From Chromohalobacter sp. 296-RDG (lineage in GTDB: Bacteria; Pseudomonadota; Gammaproteobacteria; Pseudomonadales; Halomonadaceae), in contig NZ_JARANY010000014.1 in assembly GCF_029889885.1 (NCBI RefSeq), positions 1-64,000 on the forward strand: a DNA stretch of 64,000 bases, written 5' to 3'. How positions within the stretch are numbered: position 1 is the stretch's first letter; each line of letters opens with the position of its first letter. The translations under genes and the position numbers were made by a program. The notes below the pieces were generated by a model. The model had not been told where the DNA came from and did no database searches. It saw only the letters and a list, made by a program, of their open reading frames with translations. Positions 10,773-19,841 of the stretch are shown piece after piece.

Positions 10773-12410
10773 ATGACCAACGACACGAACGCACCTTCTC
10801 CTCGCTCGATCAGCTGCGCCGAGGCGCTGGTTCGCCTGCTACGTGACAATTACGCCGTGGATACCGTCTTCGGCATTCCCGGCGTGCATACCGTGCCGCT
10901 GTATCGTGGCTTGGAAGCGGGCGGCCTGCGCCATGTCACGCCGCGCCACGAACAGGGCGCGGGGTTCATGGCAGACGGCTATGCCCGTGCCAGCGGCAAG
11001 CCCGGGGTCTGTTTCATCATCACCGGGCCGGGAATGACCAATATCGCCACCGCCATGGGACAGGCGCTGGCCGACTCCGTGCCCATGCTGGTGATCTCCA
11101 GCGTCAACCGCCGCGATACTCTGGGACGCGGCCAGGGGCGGCTACACGAGTTGCCCAGCCAGCAGAACGTGCTGGCGGGCGTGAGTCGTTTTAGCCATAC
11201 ACTGCTCGACCCAAGCGCCTTGCCGGAAGTCCTGGCGCGCGCTTTTGCGGTCTTTCGTTCCGCACGGCCGGGGCCGGTACATATCGAGATCCCCATCGAT
11301 CTTTTCGATGCGCCTATCTCCCTACCCGATAATCGCTCGCCAGCGCGGCTGTATCGCCCCGCGCCGCATCCCGACGGCGTGACACTCGCCGCCGAGTGGT
11401 TACGCGAGGCTCGTGCCCCGCTAGTGTTGTTGGGAGGCGGCTGTGCGGATGCATCAGAATCGGCTAGGGCGCTGGTCGAGCACCTCGACGCGCCGACCGT
11501 GACCACCATCAACGCCAAGGGGGTACTTGGGCGCGGGCATCCACTCAACCTGGGCGCTAACGCCACCTGGCCCGAGGTGCGTGCACTGGCTCGCGACGCC
11601 GACGTCATCCTCGCCGTGGGCACCGAGCTTGGCGAAACCGATTACGACGTGGTGTTCGACGACGGATTCACCCTGACGGGACGCTTGATTCGCATCGACC
11701 TGGAAGCGGAGCAGCTGGTACGCAATCAGGCCACGGCGCTGGGACTTGTCAGCGGCGCCGGCACCGCGCTTTCGGCTCTGCTAGCGCACTTCCCCACCCC
11801 GCTAGAGCGTCAGGGCGCGGAGCGCACCCGCGCCATCCATGCAGCGTTGGCGCTGAAGACGCGTCCCGACATGGCGCCGTTCGTGCCGCTTTATGCCGCG
11901 CTCGATCACGCCTTGCCCGAGGCCATCATCGTCGGCGACTCTACCGCCCCGGTCTACGCTGGCAATCATCTCGTCGAGCGTGCAGCGCCACGGCACTACT
12001 TCAACGCCTCGACCGGTTACGGGACCTTGGGATACGGCCTGCCGGCGGCGCTTGGTGCCCAGCTGGCCCAGTCCGGCACGCCGGTCGTGGCCCTGATCGG
12101 CGATGGCGGCGCAATGTTCACCCTGAGCGAGCTGGCCACCGCCGTCGACGAAGGACTGCCGGTCGTCGTGGTACTCTGGAACAATGCCGGCTACGAGGAA
12201 ATCCGTCACTACATGGACGCGCATGGCGTCGCTCGCATCGGCGTCGATCCCACGCCGCCCGATTTCCAGCGCCTGGCGGAAGGATTCGGTCTCGCTTCGC
12301 ATCGCGTCGAATCCCCCATCGAATTCGATCTCGTCCTCAGTAACGTCTCGCGCAACGCACCCACGCTGATCGAGATCGATGCCGAACGCTGGCAGGCGGC
12401 ACTCGGATGA
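10773..12410 (+). CDS. aruI: Thiamine-diphosphate 2-ketoarginine decarboxylase
   Basis: The product is 545 residues with the three-domain fold of ThDP decarboxylases. The catalytic glutamate lies in RHEQGAGFMADGYAR near residue 53. The cofactor motif runs from GDGGAMF to NNAGY near residues 443-472. AruI decarboxylates 5-guanidino-2-oxopentanoate (2-ketoarginine) to 4-guanidinobutyraldehyde, the second step of the arginine transaminase pathway. The assignment rests on linkage to gbuA and an aldehyde dehydrogenase. By sequence alone it could be another acetolactate-synthase-like enzyme. GGAG lies just before the ATG. Confidence 0.75.
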   Translation: MTNDTNAPSPRSISCAEALVRLLRDNYAVDTVFGIPGVHTVPLYRGLEAGGLRHVTPRHEQGAGFMADGYARASGKPGVCFIITGPGMTNIATAMGQALADSVPMLVISSVNRRDTLGRGQGRLHELPSQQNVLAGVSRFSHTLLDPSALPEVLARAFAVFRSARPGPVHIEIPIDLFDAPISLPDNRSPARLYRPAPHPDGVTLAAEWLREARAPLVLLGGGCADASESARALVEHLDAPTVTTINAKGVLGRGHPLNLGANATWPEVRALARDADVILAVGTELGETDYDVVFDDGFTLTGRLIRIDLEAEQLVRNQATALGLVSGAGTALSALLAHFPTPLERQGAERTRAIHAALALKTRPDMAPFVPLYAALDHALPEAIIVGDSTAPVYAGNHLVERAAPRHYFNASTGYGTLGYGLPAALGAQLAQSGTPVVALIGDGGAMFTLSELATAVDEGLPVVVVLWNNAGYEEIRHYMDAHGVARIGVDPTPPDFQRLAEGFGLASHRVESPIEFDLVLSNVSRNAPTLIEIDAERWQAALG

Positions 12411-12573
12411 GCGCTCTGCCGAGACACACTTCCACCCATAGAGATAACATGGCCACCAAATCCTATGCAGACGCGCATCGTTCACGGCGGCCATTTTCCC
12501 AGTTTTTCCGGGTCACGCTTGCACGCCATGATCGATGATTGGCGCCGTGAGCACGCCCTTTGAAGGAGTCCTC

Positions 12574-14022
12574 ATGCAACAACTCGATCATCAGTTCATC
12601 GACAATCGCTGGGTAGCCAGCCAGGGCACACGGCGCCTGGCGGTGATGGACCCGTATCATGAGCGCCAGGTCGCCGAGGTCACGGCTGGCGACGCCGCAG
12701 ACGTCGACGCGGCAGTGGACGCCGCACGTCGCGCCTTTCCCGGTTGGAACGCCTTGGGCGGCGAGGCGCGCGGAGCGTATCTGGAGGCGCTGGCCGATAC
12801 CCTGACGGCGCGTCGTGAAGCGCTGATGGAGATTTCTGCGACCAACAATGGCAAGGCCCTCGCCGAGGCCGGCATCGATCTCGACGACGCCATCGCCTGC
12901 TATCGTTACTACGCACGCCAGGCACGCGAGCTGGAAGCCCGGCAGGGTCGCCGTATCACGCATGACATCGAAGGTGTCGACGCCTATTGCTATGAAGACC
13001 CCGCCGGCGTGGTGGGCCTGATCACGCCGTGGAACTTCCCGCTGGTGACCAGCGCCTGGAAGATCGCATCTGCCCTGGCAGCGGGCTGCACGGTGGTCTT
13101 CAAGCCTTCCGAGGTCACACCGTTGCCGGAACAGGTCCTCGCCGAGATCGCCCTGGAGATCGCGTTGCCGCCGGGCGTGCTCAACCTGTTGCATGGCGAT
13201 GGTGATGGCATCGGCATACCGCTGACGCATCACCGCGGCATCGACAAGCTGTCGTTCACCGGCAGTAACGCCGTGGGCGAACGCGTGATGCAGGCCGCCG
13301 CCGAGGGTAGTCGCGGGGTGTCGCTGGAGCTCGGCGGCAAATCGCCGATCCTGGTGCTCGACGATGCCGAAGTCGAACAAGCCGCCGACTGGGTCATGGC
13401 TGGCATATACTTCAACAGCGGGCAGATTTGCTCGGCGACCTCACGCTTGATCGTGCATCAATCGCTTGCCGAGGCGCTTTATGAGGCGCTAGCGACACGC
13501 ATCGACGCGATCCGCCTGGGCAATCCGCTGGGCGCGGACACCGATATGGGACCGATGACCAGCCAGCGTCAGCGCGACCGAGTCCACGACTACCTAGCCA
13601 TCGCCGAGCGCGAAGAGCTTCAGCCAGTACGCGACGCCCGTCATCGGCAGTTGCCGGATCAAGGCTATTTCATCGCCCCAACGCTGTATCGCGACGTGCC
13701 CACCGATAGCCGCCTGTGGTGCGAGGAGGTTTTCGGCCCGGTGCTGTGCGCACGCAGTGTCGCCTCCGACGAAGACGCCATCACGCTGGCCAACGCCAGC
13801 GACTTCGGCCTGGCCGCCACGGTGATCAGCGGCGACCCTCAACGCGCCAAGCGCGTCGGACGGGCCTTGCGTGCCGGCAACATCTGGTACAACAGCGAGC
13901 AAATCGTTATGCCGGAAGCCAGCTGGGGCGGCTTCGGGCATAGCGGCATCGGCCGCGAGCTCGGACCTTGGGGGTTAGCTGCCTATCTCGAGGTCAAGCA
14001 TCTGATCGGCCCGACGGACTGA
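12574..14022 (+). CDS. kauB: Aldehyde dehydrogenase, probable 4-guanidinobutyraldehyde dehydrogenase
   Basis: This is a 482-residue NAD(P)-dependent aldehyde dehydrogenase. It has LELGGKSPILV with the general-base glutamate near residue 250 and FNSGQICSATSR with the catalytic cysteine near 285. Betaine-aldehyde and aminobutyraldehyde dehydrogenases look alike, so the substrate is taken from context: it would oxidise the AruI product to 4-guanidinobutyrate for GbuA. AAGGAG precedes the chosen ATG; the frame opens 39 bases earlier. A 163-base gap after aruI leaves room for a separate promoter, but I see none that is convincing. Confidence 0.75.
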   Translation: MQQLDHQFIDNRWVASQGTRRLAVMDPYHERQVAEVTAGDAADVDAAVDAARRAFPGWNALGGEARGAYLEALADTLTARREALMEISATNNGKALAEAGIDLDDAIACYRYYARQARELEARQGRRITHDIEGVDAYCYEDPAGVVGLITPWNFPLVTSAWKIASALAAGCTVVFKPSEVTPLPEQVLAEIALEIALPPGVLNLLHGDGDGIGIPLTHHRGIDKLSFTGSNAVGERVMQAAAEGSRGVSLELGGKSPILVLDDAEVEQAADWVMAGIYFNSGQICSATSRLIVHQSLAEALYEALATRIDAIRLGNPLGADTDMGPMTSQRQRDRVHDYLAIAEREELQPVRDARHRQLPDQGYFIAPTLYRDVPTDSRLWCEEVFGPVLCARSVASDEDAITLANASDFGLAATVISGDPQRAKRVGRALRAGNIWYNSEQIVMPEASWGGFGHSGIGRELGPWGLAAYLEVKHLIGPTD

Positions 14023-14044
14023 CCGACACGAGCCGCACAATGAA

Positions 14045-14079
14045 AAATACCCCGTCAACGCGATGTCGGCGGGGTATTT
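14045..14079. terminator. Bidirectional terminator after the arginine operon
   Basis: AAATACCCCG (14045-14054) and CGGGGTATTT (14070-14079) form a 10-bp stem with a 15-nt loop. A and T runs flank the stem on both strands. It separates the aldehyde dehydrogenase gene from the convergent suhB. Confidence 0.8.
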
Positions 14080-14101
14080 CATGCGGACAAGCCCAAAGAG
14101 C

Positions 14102-14896
14102 TTACATCCGCGGCTTGAGCTGCTGTACCAGTGTCTTGTAAAGGCGTGGCGTAGCGGCCATGAGATTCTGTTCGATGCTGACCGTGGGACTACCGTCTGG
14201 ACCGCCCAGCAGTGCACCGGCCTCCTTGAGGAGGAGGCTGCCAACCATTTGATCCTGTTCTTCGAGCCCCAGCACGAAGGCGACATCGACACGGCCAGCA
14301 GCGAGTTGCGCGAGATCCAGAAGGCCACTACCGCTGCTGAGGAAGTTTTCGACCTGCGGCCCGAGGCCTTGAACCAAGGCTAAATACGTCGGGAGATGGC
14401 GCGAACGCAGCCAGGGCTCCGGCAAACCGACAGCAATGCGCGCACCCTCGACCGCGATATGATTGGGCACGCGAATGCGGCGTCCATTGAGCTGCGCACC
14501 ACGCCCACGGCTGACGAGATATTCATCGTCGCTGAAGGGGCAAACAATCACCGCATGCTCGGGCTTGCCCTTGACCAAACAGACAACGGAAATGGCAAAG
14601 CTGGGCGATGCCACGGCCAGGTTGGAATAGCCGTGGAACGGCTCGATACGCCAGTGGAAATCAGCGCCCTCACCTTCGCCGTCACGGTGCGCCGTATAGC
14701 GACCGGAAAGGCCATGCTGGGGGTAACTGCGACGAAACTGCGCGTCGATGAGTGTTTCTGCGTTACGCGCAGTATCTTCCAGCAGCTGATCGAGCTGCCG
14801 GTCGCCACGCGCGACTTCGATGCGGTCGCGAGCACGCACGAACTGCTCGGCGGCACTACGCGCGGCGCGCAGTGCGAATTGAACCATGGGATGCAT
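14102..14896 (-). CDS. suhB: SuhB-like inositol monophosphatase homologue with lost catalytic ligands
   Basis: The product is 264 residues, the length of E. coli SuhB, and starts MHPMVQFALRAAR like it. The metal-binding motifs are not intact. The usual EES(G) glutamates read LSGRY, and the DPLDGTTN loop reads EPFHGYSN, so both aspartates are replaced. Only the aspartate of the late WDxAAG motif survives (QDQMVG). Phosphatase activity is therefore unlikely. E. coli SuhB also works in ribosomal RNA antitermination without catalysis, which may explain retention. The gene is divergent from trmJ, the arrangement seen in E. coli. Confidence 0.8.
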   Translation of the reverse strand: MHPMVQFALRAARSAAEQFVRARDRIEVARGDRQLDQLLEDTARNAETLIDAQFRRSYPQHGLSGRYTAHRDGEGEGADFHWRIEPFHGYSNLAVASPSFAISVVCLVKGKPEHAVIVCPFSDDEYLVSRGRGAQLNGRRIRVPNHIAVEGARIAVGLPEPWLRSRHLPTYLALVQGLGPQVENFLSSGSGLLDLAQLAAGRVDVAFVLGLEEQDQMVGSLLLKEAGALLGGPDGSPTVSIEQNLMAATPRLYKTLVQQLKPRM

Positions 14897-15028
14897 GATA
14901 CGGGCCTGAATCTCGGAAACTGTTAAAGAACGTCGCGCATCCTAGCAGAAGGCGCCCACGACGGGAAGTTTCGCGGCCTCAAGCCATGATAGACTCGCCA
15001 CTCGTTTCTCAGCCGCGCGCCTATCATC

Positions 15029-15805
15029 ATGCTCGACAAACTGCGTATCGTTCTCATTGGCACCAGCCACCCTGGCAACATCGGCGGCACCGCCCGCGCC
15101 ATGCACAATATGGGTCTTGCAGATCTGGCCCTCGTCGCGCCGCGTTGCGAAGTATACGGCTCCGAATCCCACGCTCGTGCGTCCGGTGCCGATGCCCTGG
15201 TGAGCAATGCCACGGTGTATGCCACGCTCGAGGAGGCTGTCGGTGACTGCACCTTCGTGGTCGGCGCCAGCGCCCGCGTACGCCACCTCCCCTGGCCCAT
15301 GCTCACCCCGCGCGCGCTGGGCGAACGCCTTCCCGGCGAGTGCGCACCCGAGGCCGCCCAGGCGGCGCTGGTTTTTGGGCGCGAGGACAGCGGCATGACC
15401 AACGGCGAACTGCAGCGCTGCCATGCCCATGTGCACATCCCCACCAATCCTGACTTCAGCTCGCTCAACTTGGCCGCTGCGGTCCAGGTGCTAACCTATG
15501 AATGTCGACTGGCGGCGCTGGGCGCGGACGATGCCCCGGAGACGCCGTTCGGTGTCGAGTGGGACAACCCGCCGGCCAGCCATGACGACATGGAGCGCTT
15601 CTTCGACCATCTCGAACAAACGCTGATCGACATCGACTTCCACGATCCCGACAATCCGCGTCAACTGATGGCGCGTCTGCGCCGACTCTTCATGCGCAGC
15701 CACATCGACAGCATGGAAATGAATATCTTGCGCGGCATTCTCGGGGCCGTGAACAAGCAAAGCCGGGCATTGGCACGCCAGGAGAGCCACGACGGGAATG
15801 GTTGA
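15029..15805 (+). CDS. trmJ: tRNA (cytidine/uridine-2'-O-)-methyltransferase TrmJ
   Basis: TrmJ methylates the ribose at position 32 of the tRNA anticodon loop. The product is 258 residues with the SPOUT knot motifs [17 protein letters not shown] at the N-terminus, [11 protein letters not shown] near residue 115 and [18 protein letters not shown] near 140. As in E. coli and Pseudomonas it precedes iscR, and the iscR promoter overlaps its stop codon. Confidence 0.93.
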   Translation: MLDKLRIVLIGTSHPGNIGGTARAMHNMGLADLALVAPRCEVYGSESHARASGADALVSNATVYATLEEAVGDCTFVVGASARVRHLPWPMLTPRALGERLPGECAPEAAQAALVFGREDSGMTNGELQRCHAHVHIPTNPDFSSLNLAAAVQVLTYECRLAALGADDAPETPFGVEWDNPPASHDDMERFFDHLEQTLIDIDFHDPDNPRQLMARLRRLFMRSHIDSMEMNILRGILGAVNKQSRALARQESHDGNG

Positions 15806-15830
15806 CCGCGTTACTGGGTTTTCCCATAAT
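15802..15830 (+). promoter_or_regulatory. Sigma-70 promoter of iscR
   Basis: TTGACC (15802-15807) and CATAAT (15825-15830) are 17 bases apart. The -35 box overlaps the trmJ stop codon. It would start a leader of about 82 nt before iscR. I could not match the type 1 IscR operator consensus around it with confidence. Confidence 0.65.
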
Positions 15831-15842
15831 ACGAACACATTT

Positions 15843-15879
15843 CAGGCAAGCATTCCATACGGATTGTATGTCCTGCCTG
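15843..15879 (+). promoter_or_regulatory. Nested inverted repeat in the iscR leader
   Basis: The outer arms are CAGGCA (15843-15848) and TGCCTG (15874-15879). The inner arms are CATAC (15856-15860) and GTATG (15866-15870) around a 5-nt centre. It could be an operator for IscR or another regulator, or an RNA hairpin in the leader. Confidence 0.4.
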
Positions 15880-15918
15880 GTCAATCGCTTCATCACCGAC
15901 GCCCGATCACCTCGACTT

Positions 15919-16401
15919 ATGCGCTTGACGACCAAGGGACGCTATGCCGTCACCGCGATGCTGGACTTGGCGTTACATGCCGATGCCGGCCCCATCAGCC
16001 TCGCCGACATTTCCAAACGCCAGACGATCTCGCTGTCCTATCTGGAACAGCTATTCGCGCGGCTCAAGCGTGCCGAGCTGGTCAAGAGCGTACGCGGCCC
16101 GGGCGGCGGTTATATGCTCGCGCATGCGTCCAGCGCCATTTCGGTGGCTGCGGTCATCGGCGCGGTAGATGAGTCCGTGGACGCAACGCGCTGCCAGGGA
16201 CTCTCGGACTGCCAGCAGGGCGACACCTGCCTGACGCACCATTTGTGGTGCGATCTGTCGGACAAGATCCATGGCTTCCTCGACGCCATCACGCTCGCCG
16301 AGCTGGTGGAACGCCAGGAGGTCCGCGATATCGCCGCTCGCCAGCAGCGCGTCGCGCCGGAGACGATCAGCACTGATACCATCAGCATTGCCCAGCAATG
16401 A
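15919..16401 (+). CDS. iscR: Rrf2-family Fe-S regulator IscR
   Basis: IscR is a winged-helix regulator that binds a [2Fe-2S] cluster and represses its own operon when loaded. The product is 160 residues starting [11 protein letters not shown]. The three cluster cysteines lie in [13 protein letters not shown] near residues 92-104, with the nearby histidines kept. The frame runs 117 bases further upstream, but homology and the promoter position support this ATG. It precedes iscS by 46 bases. Confidence 0.93.
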   Translation: MRLTTKGRYAVTAMLDLALHADAGPISLADISKRQTISLSYLEQLFARLKRAELVKSVRGPGGGYMLAHASSAISVAAVIGAVDESVDATRCQGLSDCQQGDTCLTHHLWCDLSDKIHGFLDAITLAELVERQEVRDIAARQQRVAPETISTDTISIAQQ

Positions 16402-16447
16402 TTGTGCAGGGCAGTAGACGCCAGCGCCATCATCGATACGAGCCGTC

Positions 16448-17596
16448 ATGACCTCACCCGTGTATCTTGACTATGCCGCCACCACCCCCGTCGACCCACG
16501 CGTCGCCGAGGTGATGGCGCGTCACCTGACACTCGATGGCGTCTACGCAAATCCGGCGTCGCGTAGCCATATGCCAGGCTGGCTTGCCGAACAGGCGGTG
16601 GAAAGTGCCCGTCGCCAAGTCGCCGACTTGATCGCCGCCGATCCGCGAGAGATTGTCTGGACCAGTGGCGCTACCGAGGCCGACAACCTTGCGTTGATCG
16701 GCTTCATGCGCGCCAACCGCACGCGCGGTCGACATCTAGTCACCTCGCGTATCGAACATAAGGCTGTTGTCGATACCGCTATCGCGCTCGAGGCCGAAGG
16801 TTTCGACGTGACTTGGTTGACGCCCGGTGCGGATGGCCGCGTGACGCCCACGCAGCTCAACGACGCCATACGTGAAGATACCGTTCTGGTCTCGTTGATG
16901 GCCGTCAACAACGAGCTGGGCAGCATCCACGAGCTGGCGGCATTGGCCGGGGTCGTCCACGCGGCCGGCGCGGTCTTCCATGTCGATGCCGCCCAGGCCA
17001 CTGGAAAAATCGCGCTGGATGTCAACGCCATGGGCATCGACCTGTTGTCGATGTCAGCGCACAAGACCTACGGTCCCAAAGGCGTCGGCGCGCTCTATGT
17101 ACGCCGCAGCCCCGACATTCGCCTCGACGCACTGATCCATGGCGGTGGTCACGAACGTGGCATGCGCTCGGGCACCTTGCCCACGCATCAAATCGCGGGC
17201 ATGGGCGAAGCCTTCGCCCTGGCGGTCGACGCACGGGAAGCCGATCACGCCCATGGCCTAGCCATGCGCCAGCGCTTTCTCGACGGCCTCGAGGCATGTG
17301 AAGGCGTGCACTGCAACACAACGCTCGACGTCTCGGTCCCCATGATCGTCAACCTGGCTTTCGACGACGTCGACGGTGAGTCGCTGCTGATGGCGCTGCG
17401 CGCGCTGGCGGTATCGACCGGCTCGGCGTGCAATTCGGCCAGTGTCGAGCCATCCTATGTATTGAAGGCCATCGGCACCGATCGCATTCGCGCCTTGGCG
17501 TCCATTCGCTTCAGTTTCGGCCGCTTCACTACCGAGGCGGACATCGACACCGCAAGCGCCGAGCTCAGACATGCACTCGGCGCCCTACGCCAATGA
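16448..17596 (+). CDS. iscS: Cysteine desulfurase IscS, lacking the C-terminal tail
   Basis: IscS is a PLP enzyme that takes sulfur from cysteine for Fe-S clusters, thio-tRNAs and other acceptors. The product is 382 residues. The PLP lysine lies in SAHKTYGPKG near residue 204 and the active-site cysteine in TGSACNSASVEPSY near 325. It ends shortly after FGRFTTEADID, about 20 residues short of E. coli IscS (404), whose C-terminal tail contributes to IscU binding. The gene next to it is iscA, with no iscU in between, so the loss of the tail fits the loss of the scaffold. Confidence 0.92.
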   Translation: MTSPVYLDYAATTPVDPRVAEVMARHLTLDGVYANPASRSHMPGWLAEQAVESARRQVADLIAADPREIVWTSGATEADNLALIGFMRANRTRGRHLVTSRIEHKAVVDTAIALEAEGFDVTWLTPGADGRVTPTQLNDAIREDTVLVSLMAVNNELGSIHELAALAGVVHAAGAVFHVDAAQATGKIALDVNAMGIDLLSMSAHKTYGPKGVGALYVRRSPDIRLDALIHGGGHERGMRSGTLPTHQIAGMGEAFALAVDAREADHAHGLAMRQRFLDGLEACEGVHCNTTLDVSVPMIVNLAFDDVDGESLLMALRALAVSTGSACNSASVEPSYVLKAIGTDRIRALASIRFSFGRFTTEADIDTASAELRHALGALRQ

Positions 17597-17643
17597 TTCG
17601 AGGTCGCCGCACTGCGCATCGCGACCCAAGCAAGGAGGTCAAC

Positions 17644-17970
17644 ATGGCTAATATAAGTATCAGTTCCGCTGCTGCCGAACAGATCCAGCATGTGCTCGCC
17701 GAGCGCGGCAATGGCCTCGGCCTGCGCGTGGCGGTCAAGCCCAGTGGCTGCTCCGGCTACAGCTACGTGCTCAACATCGCCGATGAAGTGGGCACCAACG
17801 ACGTACCCTTCGAGGATCACGGCGTCAAGGTGCTCGTCGACAAAGAGGCCTTGACCATGCTCGACGGCACCGAGGTGGACTACGTCAACGAAGGGCTTAA
17901 CCGTTACTTTCGCTTCAACAACCCTAATACTACAGACGAATGCGGCTGCGGGGAGAGCTTCAGCGTCTAA
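17644..17970 (+). CDS. iscA: Iron-sulfur cluster assembly protein IscA
   Basis: This is an A-type carrier of 108 residues that delivers Fe-S clusters to apo-proteins. It has the three cysteine ligands in SGCSGYSY near residue 37 and ECGCGESF at residues 98-105. It is closer to IscA than to ErpA or SufA in length and in the sequence near the C-terminus. A strong AAGGAGG lies just before the ATG. In Pseudomonas this gene sits between iscU and hscB; here it is directly followed by ndk. Confidence 0.9.
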   Translation: MANISISSAAAEQIQHVLAERGNGLGLRVAVKPSGCSGYSYVLNIADEVGTNDVPFEDHGVKVLVDKEALTMLDGTEVDYVNEGLNRYFRFNNPNTTDECGCGESFSV

Positions 17971-18126
17971 AGGCGTCCCTCCATCAAGCGTGCGCCACGT
18001 TCGGCGACACGCTACAATGGCGCGCTTTTTTCGACATCCGTCGAGTTTAATGCAACGCGTCGCCTCGAGCGGCGCGTTAGCGTATCGATCAAGACCCTCG
18101 ATTTCAGTCACGGAGACATTGACCTC

Positions 18127-18552
18127 ATGGCCAACGAACGCACCCTGTCCATCATCAAACCCGACGCCGTCGCCAAGAACGTCATCGGTGAGATCGAAAG
18201 CCGCTTCGAGAAGGCCGGCCTCAAGATCGTCGCCGCCAAGATGCTCCAGCTTTCTCAGGTCCAGGCCGAAGGCTTCTACGCTGAGCATAAGGAGCGTTCC
18301 TTCTTCGGCGATCTGGTGGGCTTCATGACTTCCGGCCCGGTGATCGTGCAGGTACTGGAAGGCGATGACGCCATCGCTACCAACCGTGACCTGATGGGCG
18401 CGACCAATCCCAAGGAAGCCGAAGCCAGCACCATCCGCGCCGACTTCGCGCAGTCCATCGATGCCAATGCCGTGCACGGCTCCGACTCGCCGGAATCCGC
18501 CGAGCGCGAGATCGCTTACTTCTTCGGCAGCGAAGAGATCTGCGCACGCTGA
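18127..18552 (+). CDS. ndk: Nucleoside diphosphate kinase
   Basis: Ndk balances nucleoside triphosphate pools by phosphate transfer through a phosphohistidine. The product is 141 residues starting [15 protein letters not shown]. The active-site histidine lies in [16 protein letters not shown] near residue 118. TACAAT at 18013-18018 may be the -10 of its own promoter, although no good -35 accompanies it. The iscA-ndk order reflects loss of the hscBA-fdx-iscX genes that lie between them in relatives. Confidence 0.95.
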   Translation: MANERTLSIIKPDAVAKNVIGEIESRFEKAGLKIVAAKMLQLSQVQAEGFYAEHKERSFFGDLVGFMTSGPVIVQVLEGDDAIATNRDLMGATNPKEAEASTIRADFAQSIDANAVHGSDSPESAEREIAYFFGSEEICAR

Positions 18553-18561
18553 TCGCTTCCC

Positions 18562-18583
18562 GCGGGGGCCGCAAGGCCCCCGC
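18562..18583 (+). terminator. GC-rich hairpin after ndk
   Basis: GCGGGGGCC and GGCCCCCGC form a 9-bp stem closed by the stable tetraloop GCAA. No T-run follows, so it may be a weak terminator or an mRNA 3'-end stabiliser before rlmN. Confidence 0.55.
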
Positions 18584-18612
18584 ACCGCCATCCACCGAGC
18601 GTACGACCCACC

Positions 18613-19737
18613 ATGACCCTCGAGACCACCACGCCCCGTACCAACCTTCTCGGCCTAACGCGCGAGGAGATGGAAAACTTCTTCGTCTCATTGGGCGAGA
18701 AGAAATTTCGCGCCGCCCAAGTAATGAAGTGGATTCACCACGAAGGCTGCGACGACTTCGAGTCGATGACTAATCTCTCGAAGGCACTGCGTACGCGCCT
18801 GGAGGAGGTCGCCGAAGTGCGTGGTCCACGCGTGGTCTACGAAGGCGCCTCGAAGGATGGCACGCGCAAGTGGGTCCTCGAAGTGGAGGACGGCAGTCAC
18901 GTGGAAACCGTGCTGATTCCCGCCGAGGGCGGCAAGCGCCGCACGCTCTGTGTGTCGTCTCAGGTAGGCTGTTCGTTGGATTGCAGCTTCTGCTCTACCG
19001 GTAAGCAAGGTTTTCAGCGCAACCTCACCAGTGCCGAGGTCATCGGTCAGGTGTGGGTGGCCAGCAACAGCTTCGACGCGCGGCGAGACACCAACCGCCC
19101 GGTCACTAACGTCGTGATGATGGGCATGGGCGAGCCGCTAATGAACTACAACGCTGTCGTGCCGGCCATGAAGCTCATGCTCGACGACAACGGTTACAGT
19201 CTTTCCAAGCGCCGCGTCACACTCTCTACTTCCGGCGTAGTCCCGATGATCGACAAGCTCGCCGACGAACTCGACGTGAGCCTGGCGATTTCGCTGCATG
19301 CTGCCAACGATGAGCTGCGCAATGAGCTGGTACCGCTGAATCGCAAGTACAACATCGCTACGCTGCTAGATGCCTGCCGTCGCTATCTCGATAAATGCGA
19401 TGCCACGCGCATGCTGACCATCGAGTATACGCTGATGAAAGACGTCAACGATCAGCAGCACCATGCCCAAGAGCTGGCAACGCTACTCGAAGGGCTGCCG
19501 AGCAAGATCAATCTGATTCCTTTCAATCCGTTCCCGCACTCGGGCTACGAGAAGCCTGCACGCAATCAGGTCATGCGTTTTCAGCATTGGCTCGAAGAGC
19601 TGGGCCATACCGCCCCCGTTCGCATGACGCGCGGCGATGACATCGATGCCGCCTGCGGCCAGCTGGTGGGGCGCGTCAAGGACCGCACCAGGCGTCACGA
19701 GCGTTACATTCAATCCATTCAGATCGACGCCGATTGA
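18613..19737 (+). CDS. rlmN: Dual-specificity 23S rRNA/tRNA adenine C2-methyltransferase
   Basis: RlmN is a radical-SAM enzyme that methylates A2503 of 23S rRNA and A37 of some tRNAs. The product is 374 residues. The cluster motif CSLDCSFC lies near residue 119. [15 protein letters not shown] and the C-terminal catalytic cysteine in [10 protein letters not shown] are present. It lies between ndk and pilF, as in Pseudomonas. Confidence 0.95.
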   Translation: MTLETTTPRTNLLGLTREEMENFFVSLGEKKFRAAQVMKWIHHEGCDDFESMTNLSKALRTRLEEVAEVRGPRVVYEGASKDGTRKWVLEVEDGSHVETVLIPAEGGKRRTLCVSSQVGCSLDCSFCSTGKQGFQRNLTSAEVIGQVWVASNSFDARRDTNRPVTNVVMMGMGEPLMNYNAVVPAMKLMLDDNGYSLSKRRVTLSTSGVVPMIDKLADELDVSLAISLHAANDELRNELVPLNRKYNIATLLDACRRYLDKCDATRMLTIEYTLMKDVNDQQHHAQELATLLEGLPSKINLIPFNPFPHSGYEKPARNQVMRFQHWLEELGHTAPVRMTRGDDIDAACGQLVGRVKDRTRRHERYIQSIQIDAD

Positions 19738-19841
19738 GCCTTGCCTTGACTTCACTAAGGTGCGGCGCTTTGATGGGACACTTCCAGACGACGAATTCCG
19801 TCTCATCGCACCGATTGATGCCATTGTTTCGAGAGGGCTCC

